Below, in pieces: positions 19,913-30,958 of a stretch of DNA of 64,000 nucleotides. The notes beneath the pieces are model-generated. The model did no database searches. It was not told the origin of the DNA and worked only from the letters and a program-made list of their open reading frames with translations. Position 1 is the stretch's first letter. Each line of letters starts with the position of its first letter. Both the position numbers and the translations under genes were made by a program. Source of the DNA: Agrostemma githago (lineage: Eukaryota > Streptophyta > Magnoliopsida > Caryophyllales > Caryophyllaceae); assembly GCA_958450325.1 (NCBI GenBank), contig OY288257.1:30646771-30710770 (forward strand), read 5' to 3'.

Positions 19913-22900
19913 TGTAACACCCGCTAATTTTCTATGCGTTATTATCTATTCCGTTATGACTCCGTCATATCTCTGTTATTTTTCTGCCTTCAGTTTCCTT
20001 CATTTTCAAGCTTCATAATATTTTCGACTCTAATATTATTTCTTTTCATTAAAAGATTTTAAATATTTTATTTTTCTATAATAAATCTATTTATTAAATT
20101 TTCGTCGCAAACTATTTGTTTATTTCGCGAAGAATCCCATTTTTGTACGAACAATCATTTTAAGCTTGGATTTGGGTTATTTATTTTTCTAAAAGGGTCC
20201 AAACACGTTTATATGATATTTCCAACTAAGAAATATTTTATTTACGAAAAATTTAACCGTTAATGATTTTATTACGAAGTTTCGTAAATAATTATTTTCC
20301 AACACGAGGTTTACTCCAATGGCTTTGAAATACCTTTAACTATTTTACGATCCTTCTTTTTATCAACTTACAAATTATTTGAGACTTTTTCCCCATGATT
20401 TGGACCGATCCATCTCTTTGTCACACCCTTACTACGTTTTTCTTTATATGTTCCATTTTATTATGTTAAAACTTAAATAGATAATTCTTTTTCTTTCCCA
20501 TTTATTTAATGCTTTATGAACAAACCCTTCATGCCCCATGCTCTTTATTTGGCTGGTGCATCTAGCCTAATAAGTCTTTTCTTGTTTTCATCAAAAATTT
20601 ATTTGGCATTCATTCATAAGAGACCATCCATTTCTCACCTTCATTTTTTTCTTTAAACAACAAAAAATACTCCTTCCTTCTCCCTCTTTGGCCATGTGAT
20701 TCATCCATCCTCCTAGGTTGATTCTTGCTCCAAATCGAGTATCGACCGTCTCGTTTTTATCGTCAAAATAATCCTTATTCCGATCCTTTCGTTAAGGTAA
20801 TAATCGATGTTGTTTTCGATCATTATTTACCTTGGTTTTTCTAACTTTTCTCATGGTATTTTTCAACCATTTTTTTGTGTGTTTTAAGGATTTGTGGAAG
20901 ATCTTGAGGCCGACGAGCATCTAATCGATTCAGATTTAGATTAAAGGTAACGTCGGTGTTACTCGATATTTCGTGATTTTATTTGTGTAATTGCATGTAT
21001 ATTTTTATATTTTGGTTTTGATAATATATGTATGTCATACAATCTGGAAAATTTTTAAAAGTTGAAAATTTGTATGTTTCGGTATTTTTATCGCTTTTAC
21101 GAGATTAACGATTAAATTGTTATATTAATTTGTAAAATCGTAATATTCGGCCTAAACTTGTAATATTTGATTATATTCTGTAAAAATGAGGTTTTTGATG
21201 ATTTTTAATAATTTAGTATTTTTCTGATATTTTAGATATCGATTATTGAGTTATTACCGTTTACGGACAAAAACGATTAAAAGCCAATTTTTAGTTGTAG
21301 TACTTAAACATTTTATTTTAATCTGAACTTTGACGTGGGTAATCTTTCTGATGAAAAAGAATTGTCTGAAATTTTTCATAAATTTTCGGAATTTTTTAGT
21401 GGGTGAATTAATTAATCACTTTTAAATCATCGTTTATCGTTAAAACCGTTTTTGTCATTTAAATTCTCGATTTCTGGTCTTTTGTTTAAATCTGGAAAAA
21501 AATATGTTTCTGATGGTTTCATAATAAAATTTAATTTTATGATTTTTAGTGCTTTAATAAAATGTTAGGAACGATAAGTTTTATTAATAAAATCGTTAAT
21601 TGTGAAAACGGGTTTAAAAGACGGTTTTAACGGGATTTGTAAATTCAGGAGTTTTGGAAATCTGGAAAAAAAATTAGTAATTCCTGGAAAATCATGATTT
21701 TTAAGTTTAATAATAATTTTTGGATATTAATTCTTAAATCGTTTTGTAATTACTATTTTTATTAATCGTTATTGTCGAGATTTGTCGATTAACGAGAAAA
21801 CCCTTTAAAAACCGAGTTTAAGGATTCTGGAAAAAATTATTTTTCTGGACAGAATGTCCATAAATGTGTTTTAACTATTTTACGTAATTTTTGTACTATT
21901 TATTAGAGTCTTTAATTAATAGTAATGATTTTTGAACAAAATTACGATTTGTCGTTAAAATGGTCCGTTTCACCTAAAAGAATTATTTTTCCAGCCATTT
22001 TGAAAATATTTAAACCTGAAACTTTAAGAGTTAAATCATCCCTTAACATACTCTAAAAATGTTCAGTTGTTTAATCAAAAAAAAGACGTTAAAAGATTTA
22101 ATTTGACATTTGCCGTAAAATTCTATTATAATCTTATAGTCGAAACTAATAATAATTAGGGAACTTTAGTTTTGTAAATTTTGAAAACACCCTGATTAGT
22201 AGTATTAAAATATTTAAGACATTTTTAATCATTTTATAAACACTTGTGAGATATTTTAATAATTTAATAAACCTAGATGCTCTCACTTTGACAATTAATA
22301 TCGTTAAGGCCAAAAGTATTAGTTTTATAAATCTATATTGTTTACTAAAAATGTTTTATTAGTATGAACTAATATTTTCGCTATTTTGATATAATTCAAT
22401 TTTGAGTAAAGTTTCTAAAAATAGATGTTTCCTAAAATAGAATGTTTCCTCTTTCGGAAAGTGATCCTTTTTCATTTTGTTCTCTTATTGTTTATACTGA
22501 ATATATCTTTTGATAATGACTTTGTTTTGGAGTTATGAAATAAGGACAAGTGTGAGGTTAGAGTAATATATTTCTAGGGTCTACGTTTTTGCCATCAACT
22601 ATAAGGCTAGTTTATCAGGAATCGGTACAGTGGTTGTTGAATCGGGTGACAGGTATCCCGGGAGTTGTGTACATTTTGACCTTAAGCTTAGGTCTCGCAG
22701 TAAGTCGCCATCATAAGTTGAACTGGGTGACAGGTAATCCCAGGAGTGGTGTGCATTGTCTTAAACTAGGGTCACGCATTTATAAGTCGCCGTCCTATTA
22801 TGGTTGAGTAGCCTAGTTAGAGATCGAGGTTTGATTTATTTGAACTAAGTTCTCGAAGCTACTTTTAGTATTCTCCTAGTGAAAGTCTAGCCGTCTACAT

Positions 22901-23445
22901 TACTCCTATCCTATCCATAACGCCATTTTTGAATATTTTTATTATTATCGATATAATTTGGTTGCAGGTTGGTTAATGTTTTATGTTTCTCCGGAAAACT
23001 CATTTTTATTATATTATTTCGATACGTGAAGTTTTTCACTGAAAGTTTATTTTTATTATGATGTTTTACTGTTTTCCGTTTTTACTATTTTTCTATAGTA
23101 GTAATTGCAGTTTTAAAATCTTGTTATACGGCTGGGAGGACGTTGATGTTGCTCCCCAATGATTGTGGTTGTTATGTATTTTAACATGGTAGGTATATGT
23201 GTTTCCCTTCGGGTGGGCTAGCGAGCAGTTATAAATCCTGCTTGTTTTAATAAGATCACTGTATTATGGATTGTTAAAACCCTTTTTATGGATTTTGTTT
23301 TATTTATTTTGTAGCCATTTTTATTTTATGGCTTATGTATTGACTTACCATTTTTATTTAATCAAGACATAGCTACAGTGTGTTATAATCCCACTTTTAC
23401 AGTGTTTCCGCCACTGTATTGCGTTAGATTTTCTAGGGGATTACA
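19913..23445 (+). mobile_element. Solo LTR, 3.5 kb, Tekay/Del-like
   Basis: The segment begins TGTAACACCC and ends GGGGATTACA. It is flanked by the perfect target duplication GGACA (19908-19912 and 23446-23450). Tat A coding sequence resumes directly beyond it. The terminal sequence and great length fit chromovirus (Tekay/Del) LTRs. No internal region remains, so LTR-LTR recombination has removed it. No real gene lies inside. A two-copy tandem repeat sits at 22620-22800. Confidence 0.9.
22620..22800. repeat. Two-copy repeat inside the solo LTR
   Basis: Two units of about 95-100 bp share GGGTGACAGGTA(A)TCCC, (C/G)AGGAGT-like bases, GTGTGCATT-like bases and AAGTCGCC. The copies differ by substitutions and small indels. 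Confidence 0.7.
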
Positions 23446-23450
23446 GGACA

Positions 23451-24286
23451 AGGGTAATCAATCCAGGGGTAAAGATAAAACCACCACCCAGGATTCAGAA
23501 ACCAAGGCTCGAGAAGGAGAGCTTCCAAAGAGTTTGCATCCCGTCTTCCGATACATCCCAAAGTCGCGGCACAAGCAAGGACAAAGCCCTTTTGCAGGGT
23601 GTCAGGATACAAAAGCAGTCCATAAGGAAAAAGCAAAGCATAGTTCCTCAGTTAAGCAAGAATGGATGGTGAAGCTTGTTACTCCCCTAGCTCAGTCAAA
23701 TGAAAAGCAAGTGGTGAACCCTCCACTAAAAGGGTTTGCTTCATCATCTACCATGCTATACGATGGAAAAGAAGAAGTTGTATACATTACCAATGCATAT
23801 AAGTTGCTCGAAAAATCTGGATATGACTTTGAGAATCCTAGACAATTAGGAAAGCATGTGCAGGTAAAGACAGATGGTGAAGCTCGAAGTCGTAGCTTAA
23901 CCAAGATTGGTATCGGCTATGAAACACCAATGCCAGTCAAGATTTCTACAAGGCACAAGGCCGACACATTATCTTCTCAATACGCCACGGTCGAAGAAGG
24001 TGTTGAAGATGACAATGCCTTAACAGGATCCTCTATCTTACGTCGGATTCGACCATCTACCACAAGAGAGAGCACTTCAGTGTTCAACCAGTTAGAGAGA
24101 TCATCGCCTTCAGAGCTACAAATACCTTTAAGGAATCGTCTCTCCGTATTCAAAAGGTTGGGCACCCAAGAGGTTAACGATCGTGCTCATCATGCAGCTA
24201 CATCATCACATTTGAAGAAGAAGAAAGGATCGGTCTTCAATCGTCTAGGTGATTCAAAACAAGCTCAGAGTTGTAAACAATGGTGA
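23451..24286 (+). pseudogene. Tat A protease-RT linker region
   Basis: A frame of about 280 codons continues the polyprotein after the solo LTR. It contains LPKSLHPVFRYIPKSRHKQG, GFASSSTMLYDGKEEVVYI and YDFENPRQLGKHVQV. Three repeats resembling SVFNRLG/SVFKRLG occur near the end (SVFNQLERSS, LSVFKRLGTQ, GSVFNRLGDS). Such a long linker between protease and RT is usual in Tat elements and its role is unknown. The frame ends at 24286, overlapping the RT frame by a few bases through a frameshift. Confidence 0.7.
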
Positions 24287-25443
24287 AAACAAAGGTGAAA
24301 GTCAATGATGATCTCAATAGTGTCATCCCTTCCCGCATGAAGTTAATAGAGGAGGTTGACATTGTGCAAGAGCAACCTTTGAAAGTCAAGCATTGTGTTG
24401 TCATTCTCACAAACCAACAAAAATCCAAAATCTCGCAAACAAAATTTAAGTCGCGAGTTTATAGAAATTTGGAAGCTTTGGATGATGAAATAATGACAAC
24501 ATATCATATCACTGTGGAGGAGGTCCTTGATCCTAACGAAGAGGTAGAAGCAGATGATGCCCCCGAGTTGTTAGAAGATGGTGGTCAATCAGCAGTAGAT
24601 GACCTGAAAAAGCTTAATTTGGGAACACCTGAAGATCCCCGTCCTATATATGTTAGTGCTCTCCTTACAGACAGAGAGATGGATGTGTACCAAAAGCTTT
24701 TAAGCGAGTACAAAGATGTTTTTGCTTGGAGCTACAAGGAAATGCCAGGGCTGAGTCAAAAAGTTGCAGTGCACCGACTAGCAATCAAAAAAGATGTAAG
24801 CTCCAAGAAACAACCTCAGCGTCGTTTCAGTCCAGAACTTATTCCTGAGATCGAAAATGAGGTCAACAAACTCCTAGAAGCTGATTTTATTCATGAAGTC
24901 AAATACCCCACATGGATAGCCAACATTGTGCCAGTGAGAAAGAAGAATGGTCAACTACGTATATGCGTGGACTTTCGGGATCTGAATAATTCTTGTCCGA
25001 AAGACGATTTTCCTCTCCCTGTCACAGAACTTATGATCGATTCAACAACCGGGCATGAAGCTCTGACATTCATGGATTGCACATCAGGGTACAATCAAAT
25101 GATGATGGCACCTGAAGATCAAGAGGCCACGGCTTTCCGCACTCCAAAAGGGATATTCTGTTACAAAGTTATGCCATTTGGATTGAAGAATGCTGGAGCG
25201 ACATATCAAAGGACGATGCAGAAAATCTTTGATGACATGTTGCATAAGTCAATTGAATGTTATGTTGATGATGTTGTGGTCAAGACCAAGAAAAAAGAGG
25301 ATCATCTCTGTGATCTTCGAACTGTCTTTGAAACATTAAGAAAAGGCCAGTTGAAGATGAACCTACTCAAATGTGCATTCGGTGTCTCCTCTGGCAAGTT
25401 CTTAGGATCTGTGGTACAACATAGGGGAATTGAGATAGATTAG
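24280..25443 (+). pseudogene. Tat A reverse transcriptase
   Basis: An open frame of 387 codons covers the whole RT. Visible motifs are WIANIVPVRKKNGQLRICVD, FRDLNNSCPKDDFPLP, MDCTSGYNQM, FRTPKGIFCYKVMPFGLKNA and the catalytic YVDD at 25261-25272, then LKCAFGVSSGKFLGSVV. It converts element RNA to cDNA within virus-like particles. A stop at 25441-25443 separates it from the connection and RNase H region. The RT itself is the best-preserved part of Tat A. Confidence 0.93.
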
Positions 25444-26130
25444 TCAAAAATCAAAGCTATCCATGAAATGCCCGCGCCAAGAAATTTGAAGAAGTTACGC
25501 GGACTACAAGGTTTAGCTTACATAAGAAGATTCATTTCAAACCTTGTTGGACGTTGTCAACCGTTCAGTCATCTTATGAAGAAGGATGCTGCATTCCAGT
25601 GGGATGAAAAATGCCACAATGCCTTTGAAAGCATAAAGAAGTACTTGTCCTCCGCACCAGTGTTGGGGGCACCCATTCAAGGAAAGCCACTTATCCTGTA
25701 TATAGCGGCACAAGAACATTCTCTAGGGGCACTATCTGCTCAAGAAAATGAAGATCGTAAAGAAAAGGCGCTCTACTACTTGAGTCGAACTTTGGTGGGA
25801 GCAGAGTTGAACTATTCTCCAATCGAGAAGATATGTCTTGCCCTTGTCTTTGCAATCCAAAAATTAAGGCACTACATACAGGCTCACACAGTTCACGTGG
25901 TTTCAAAAGATGATCCTATAAAGTATATACTTTCAAGGCCGGTTTTGTCTGGAAGCTTAACTAAGTGGGCAGTGTTACTCAAGCAATATGACTTAGTCCA
26001 TGTTCCTCAAAAGGCAGTCAAAGGACAAGATTTAGCCGACTTTCTTGCTGACCATCCTATCCTAGGCGGGTGGGAACTACAAGACGATCTCCCTGGCGAA
26101 GAAATCTTCTATGTTGATGTGCTTCCTCCA
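25444..26130 (+). pseudogene. Tat A first RNase H (retroviral-type, connection-like)
   Basis: The frame opens with LKKLRGLQGLAYIRRFISNL, typical of the RT-RNase H junction. It continues LYIAAQEHSLGALSAQENED, ALYYLSRTLVGAELNYSPIE and KWAVLLKQYDLVHVP. In Tat elements this first RNase H is generally thought to have lost catalysis, with a second RNase H taking over. I do not see the expected TD-type metal-binding aspartate where it should be (LYIAA). Confidence 0.8.
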
Positions 26131-26643
26131 TGGCAAATATATTTCGATGGAGCTGCAAGATGAGATGGTGCAGGTGCCGGTGTCGTGTTCTTGTCACCCG
26201 AAAGTCATCTATTTCCTTATTCGTTTGTCCTCACCCAGCTATACTCAAATAACATGGCCGAATATCAAGCTCTTATCTTAGGACTTGAAATGGCAATCGA
26301 GATGGGGATCAAAGACATAGACATTTGTGGTGACTATCAATTGGTGGTGAATCAAATTCTCGATGATTATGAAGTGAAGAAGGACGATCTTGTCCCTTAT
26401 CATCAATATGCAATCCAATTACTCCGTAAGTTAGATAGTGTTCGCATCGATCACGTACCGAGAAGTGCAAATAAGTTGGTTGATGCGCTCGCTAATCTTG
26501 CAGCCACTTTGGCACTGGGGGCAGATGATGTCACATCCATTCCAATTTGCAATAGATGGGTAATACCGCTGCTAGAAATGGAAGAAATTAAAGGAACATC
26601 CAACATGATCTTTGCTTATCAAGTTGACAATGAGAATTGGTGA
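26131..26643 (+). pseudogene. Tat A second RNase H (archaeal-type, aRH)
   Basis: The domain starts at WQIYFDGAAR (Asp), then GAGAGVVFLSPESH, NMAEYQALILGLEMAIE (Glu), ICGDYQLVVNQI (Asp) and KLVDALANLAA (Asp), so all four acidic positions are present. A stop at 26161-26163 cuts it just after the first motif, and another stop ends it at 26643. A second RNase H of this kind defines the Tat lineage. Confidence 0.85.
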
Positions 26644-27885
26644 AAACTTATCATCGACTTCTTAGAACATCAAAAGTTACCCGATGCTCCAAGGCATAAA
26701 GTTGAAATTCGTCGACGTGCTCCACGATTCATCTACTACAAAGCTACATTGTACAGAAGTTCCTTTCTGGAGCAATGGGTAAGGTGCCTTGATGAAACTA
26801 AAGCAGCTCAAGCCATGTATGAAGCTCACTCTGGCATTTGTGATGCTCATCAATTTGGGCCTAAATTGCATGATCGTGTCAAAAGGATGGGGTATTACTG
26901 GCCAACAATGGTACAAGACTGCATGGACTTCTCGAAAAAATGTGAGGCCTGTTAAGTCAACACAAACTTCATACATCAACCACCTGAACATTTACATCCC
27001 ACTGTATCGTCCTGGCCCTTCGAAGCTTGGGGACTAGATGTGGTAGGGCCTATCATTCCAAAAGCCTCCAATGGACATGCAATCATACTGGCGGCAACAG
27101 ACTATTTCTCCAAGTGGGCAGAAGTTGTCTCCGTGCGTGAAGTCAAGAAGGAAACAGTTGTTGATTTCATCCATACCCAAGTCATCTATCGGTATGGTGT
27201 GCCGCAACGCATAATAACTGATAATGGAACGCCTTTCGTCAATAAATTGATGACGAAGTTAGCTGAAAAATTTAAGTTCAAGCAATACAAGTCATCAATG
27301 TACAATGCCCCTGCAAATGGTTTGGCTGAAGCTTTTAACAAGACACTCTACAACTTGTTAAGAAAGGTGGTGGCTAAGTAGAAGCACGATTGGCATGAAA
27401 GAATTGGTGAAGCATTGTGGGCATATCGTACAACATACAAGATGCCCACCCAATCAACCCCTTATGCGTTCTTATATGGAGTTGAGGTTGTGCTACTGCT
27501 GGAATTGCATATTCCATCAATGCGTATCGCTATCCAAGAAGAACTTTCAACTGATGATAATGATAAGCTGCGTTTGGCGGAATTGGAAGCCCTTGATGAA
27601 AGAAGGTTGCTAGCACAACAAACACTTTAATGTTATCAAGCTAGAATGGCACGTGCTTTCAATAAAAAGGTGAATCCTCGATCTTTTCAAGTAGGAGACT
27701 TGGTGCTCGCCATAAGAAGGCCAATCATTACCTCTCACAAACTAGTGGGTAAATTCACGTCTAAGTGGGATGGGCCATATGTCGTGCAAGAGGTGTACTC
27801 CAATGGTGCTTACAAAATTGTGGATGAAGACGGTGTGCGCATAGGACCGATCAATGGAAAGTTCCTGAAATGCTACTACTCTTGA
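26644..27885 (+). pseudogene. Tat A integrase
   Basis: The zinc-binding part (AHSGICDAHQFGPKLHDRVK, then KCEAC) is followed by the core with Asp in GLDVVGPIIPKA, Asp in ITDNGTPFVNK and Glu in NGLAEAFNKTL. The C-terminal domain has GDLVLAIRRP and GKFTSKWDGPYVV. Stops occur near 26953, 27379 and 27628. The frame ends at 27885 with KFLKCYYS. No chromodomain is present, as expected for Tat. Confidence 0.88.
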
Positions 27886-27989
27886 ATCCCTTTACAACAA
27901 TGCTCCTAACCAAGAGGATAAATTGCAACAAGGCTCCTAAGCAAGAGTATAAACTGCATACCAAAAAAAAAAATAACCAAAACAAAAAT

Positions 27990-28232
27990 TCCACCAAATA
28001 AAATTCTCTCTTTTGAATTACGTTGGCTTGATCTTCTAGACTATTTCGATACTTTGCAAGTACGTAGGCAGCTCGTGTGAACATGTAGCTTGAGTGCAGC
28101 CACACCTCCAAATAAAATAAAAACTTCCCATGAACTACGTTGGCTTGATCTAGTAAGTTGTCTCCAATGTCAGCTTTCACAAGTACATAGGAAGCTCGAG
28201 CAAATGCTTTATTTGAGTGCAGCCACACCAAC
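27990..28232 (+). repeat. Tandem repeat downstream of Tat A pol
   Basis: Two copies of about 115 bp each contain TACGTTGGCTTGATCT, AAGTACGTAGGCAGCTCG (second copy AAGTACATAGGAAGCTCG) and TTGAGTGCAGCCACACC. Motifs like ACGTAGGCAGC are a feature I associate with sequence downstream of pol in Tat elements. The function is unknown. Confidence 0.7.
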
Positions 28233-28429
28233 ACCATTCTTCAACAAATACTCCTGGCTAGCAAGAGTTTAAACTGTGTACGGCTAAACAGACTTCAAAT
28301 CGATTGCACTTTGTGGCTCCACAAGGATGTTGCCCAACAATATGTTTGCTTCAAGATAATTGATGTCTTCATATCATCTAGTTCTCCAAATGCCTTGGTT
28401 CCTTTAGAGGAATATTGCCATGAACCTCG

Positions 28430-28670
28430 AGTAGACCGTGATCCATGATCGTCATTGTCCTTCCTTCAACGGATAATGTCCAAGCTTCTTTCTTTCTCCA
28501 TGATCTACAAGCAGGATTGAGCATGTTCTATTCTTCAAGTAGTAAGTCGGGATCCATGATAATCATCGTCACCTTTTCTTCAATGAATAATCTCCAAGAT
28601 TCTTCGAGTTGGTTGTGATCCATGATCATCATTGTACTTCCACCGATATATAATCTCCAAGCTTCTTGTC
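28430..28670. repeat. Imperfect tandem repeat, about 65-80 bp units
   Basis: Three copies share GATCCATGATCATCATTGT-like starts and ATAATGTCCAAGCTTCTT/ATAATCTCCAAG ends. They lie at about 28437, 28551 and 28615. A minus-strand frame of 89 codons over them is probably a by-product. Confidence 0.6.
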
Positions 28671-29812
28671 TGTACAATTTGCACGATTCGTTGTGCTCCA
28701 TGTCTTCGAGCACACTTGTAGCTGTATCGAACATCTTCATATAGCTTGACGAAGAACTTTCAAAAATGGATTGCAAGATGGAATTGTGGAGTAACATGGT
28801 GATTTGACTCGGAATGACTTGTATCCCAACGGTCGGCGGATTGGTTCATTTCATAGTATCTTGAAGAGAACTAAAATGGCCTCCTCGGAGCTCCAAAACT
28901 CGAGCCATCGGCGGATGAGTTCAATTCGTGGTTCCTCACAAGTAAGTCATGATGATCCAAACGGCTTCCCTCATGACAACTCAAGTAGGACGAAATTACT
29001 CAACTCGGAGTAACTTGAAGCAGTCCAGCGGTCCACAAGCCAGCTTCATAGCATGATAACTCCAAAGAGAATTGAAATGACTCGTTCGGAATTCAATAGT
29101 ATCCAATGATTTGACAGGTAGATTCGTTGCATGATATTGACTCATATGAGAAATCAAAATTTGAACTCGATCAGACGAGTTGATAGGTCGATGATCCCAA
29201 AAACGTCCTGCAAGTGATTCAACATGGTTAGCACAACAAATTACAAAGGGCGTGCTCACAAGAAATATACAAATATTCAAGAACAAAAAAAAAAGATCGC
29301 CACTTTCTTTCCTCCATTTTTGCCTCTCTTAATACATATGTATATGAAAAAAAAATTAAAAAAAACTCATAAGAGAGGTTGAAGCCGTTAACATCAAACT
29401 GCGATTTCATCATGATCGAAGCTTCAAGAAGTTACAAGCAATTTGAGTAGCTGATTTAGCATTCCCATCTAGAAGTAGCGCCACATAGACTCTTTGCGGA
29501 AAGCGTCGAGTAATGTTACCGATTCGTTGATCAACATCATTGGTTTCAAGATACTCCGGCCTCCACCTAGTTAACAAACATAAACAATTCTTGGTTAAGC
29601 TCGTTAAAGGAAGGAAAATTGGTATAAAGCACCTGCGATTGAGCTATACAAAAAACAAAAGCAGAGGCAGATAAAAGAAAAGTACAGTAAACAAAAGAAG
29701 TTGACGATATCATCAATGTCATTACATTTGGTTTTCACTTATTTTAAGCTACATGCATTTCTGAGCAGCTGATTTAGCTTCCATCCCGCAGCATCACGAG
29801 ACAAACCTTTTT
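28671..29812 (+). other. Tat A 3' non-coding region up to the Tat B junction
   Basis: No gene is supported. AGCTGATTTAGC recurs at 29451 and 29768. The region ends at 29812, where the LTR of minus-strand Tat B begins with TGGTAAAA. Confidence 0.5.
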
Positions 29813-30553
29813 TGGTAAAAATTTACCGGTTTACGATTTAAGTTGCGGGTTAAAGTGATCGGACTAGCACTTCACAAACCAATGAGATGAATCAAATCTA
29901 ACGAGTGAAAAACAACGAAAGAAAGCAAAGAGACACGAGAATTGGTGACGCGGAAACCCAATGTGGGAAACCGCATGGCGGAGTCGGAATCCCGCCAAGA
30001 TTCTACTATGAATGGAAAGGAACGGAAAGCGAATACAAGTACAAGTATTTAGATCGTAGATGATTATAGTATATTTTGTTAGTACTCTTGCGTAGGGTTC
30101 ATATTTGTTGAAGATAGGTTGAATGATCCTTCCTTTGTTGTACCCTTGATGCTTATATTCTTCTCTTTCTCCCTAGCCGTTATCTCAACTTCCTCCTCTT
30201 TCTCCTGATTCCTCTCCTCTTCTGCTGGAACTGCCCCTAGGATTTAGGAGGTTGTTCTTTGACTTGGTCCATTACTTGGGATGGAGGCTTGCTTCCTTGT
30301 ACTGGGCTGCATCTTTGCTCGGCCCATTTTCTTATTCTATCGCACTGTTGATTTGGCCCGTTATTGTATTTGATCTCGGGTTTTGACTTGTTGACTTTGG
30401 TTTGTAATGATTTATGACCTTCGCGACGTTTGACCTTCGACTTTCGGGTATCGTCTTGTGACTTTTTATCTTCGATCTATTGACTTTTTGACCTTGATTT
30501 TGACTTGAGGGATGCCACATCGTCTTTCGAGGGTGCAAATTTTATCCCAAACA
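29813..30553 (-). repeat. 3' LTR of Tat B
   Basis: The 741-bp segment reads TGGTAAAA...CCCAAACA on the plus strand and is preceded on the minus strand by a polypurine tract. The U3 side (30360-30520) contains six TTGAC[T/C] cores, like the U3 of Tat A. A possible TATA lies near 30150-30164 (minus strand GAATATAAGC). The partner LTR is outside the window, so borders rest on TG...CA and the PPT. Confidence 0.72.
30354..30520 (-). promoter_or_regulatory. U3 W-box-like cluster of Tat B
   Basis: TTGACTT or TTGACCTT cores occur at about 30374-30515 (TTTTGACTTG, GTTGACTTTGG, TTTGACCTTCG, ATTGACTTTTTGACCTTG, TTTTGACTTGAG). On the element's own strand they read GTCAA, the same orientation as in Tat A. 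Confidence 0.5.
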
Positions 30554-30569
30554 AATGCCCCCAAATTTC
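30554..30569 (-). other. Polypurine tract of Tat B
   Basis: On the minus strand, GGAAATTTGGGGGCATT directly precedes the LTR start (TGTTTGGG). This is the site for plus-strand DNA priming. Confidence 0.7.
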
Positions 30570-30958
30570 CGACAAATCTCATATTAGGCGGGAATTTCTG
30601 CTCGTGTTTCTCATGAGTGATTCTGGCGACAATCGATTTTTAGAGTGTTTGTCTTTTGATATGCCACTTCCGCTTCCCAACTCATATCTCTCTCTCTCTC
30701 CTCATAATTACCTATCCTTCCCCCTCATTATTTCTTTTCTCTTCCCCGTACTACTCCCTCCCCCCCTACTTCAATTACTCTTTCTCTTTCACTTTAGTCA
30801 CTTTCACCTTCACAACTTTCAAATCCCTCTTTTAAATTTCAAAAGAAACTCCGGCTCCCCTTACTTCGCCGACTGCCGATGCCATGGTGCTGATTTTCTC
30901 TCCCTTGCCTCAACCTTCCAGGTGATTATTTTCTTTCTTTGTGATTTTCCTCTCTCCC

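Larger units (their letters stand above)
16195..29812 (+). mobile_element. Tat A: Ty3 Tat-lineage LTR retrotransposon, degenerate, 3' LTR not in window
   Basis: The order is 5' LTR (16195-16937), PBS (16944), gag, protease, RT, RNase H, a second archaeal-type RNase H, integrase (to 27885) and a long 3' non-coding region. The dual RNase H marks the Tat lineage (Ogre/Retand group). A solo LTR interrupts it at 19913-23445. No 3' LTR resembling 16195-16937 is found before 29813, where the LTR of minus-strand Tat B begins. Tat B is therefore inferred to sit inside Tat A's 3' region. Multiple stops and frameshifts show the element is old and inactive. Confidence 0.88.

Noticed and set aside
16195..29812. 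Tat A as a functional element
   Set aside because: There are many stops, a protease deletion, a solo LTR insertion and no visible 3' LTR.
30505..30958. Start of the antisense ORF taken at 30505
   Set aside because: The first 450 bp cover the end of the Tat B LTR, the PPT and a CT-rich leader. The family-like start is at 30959.
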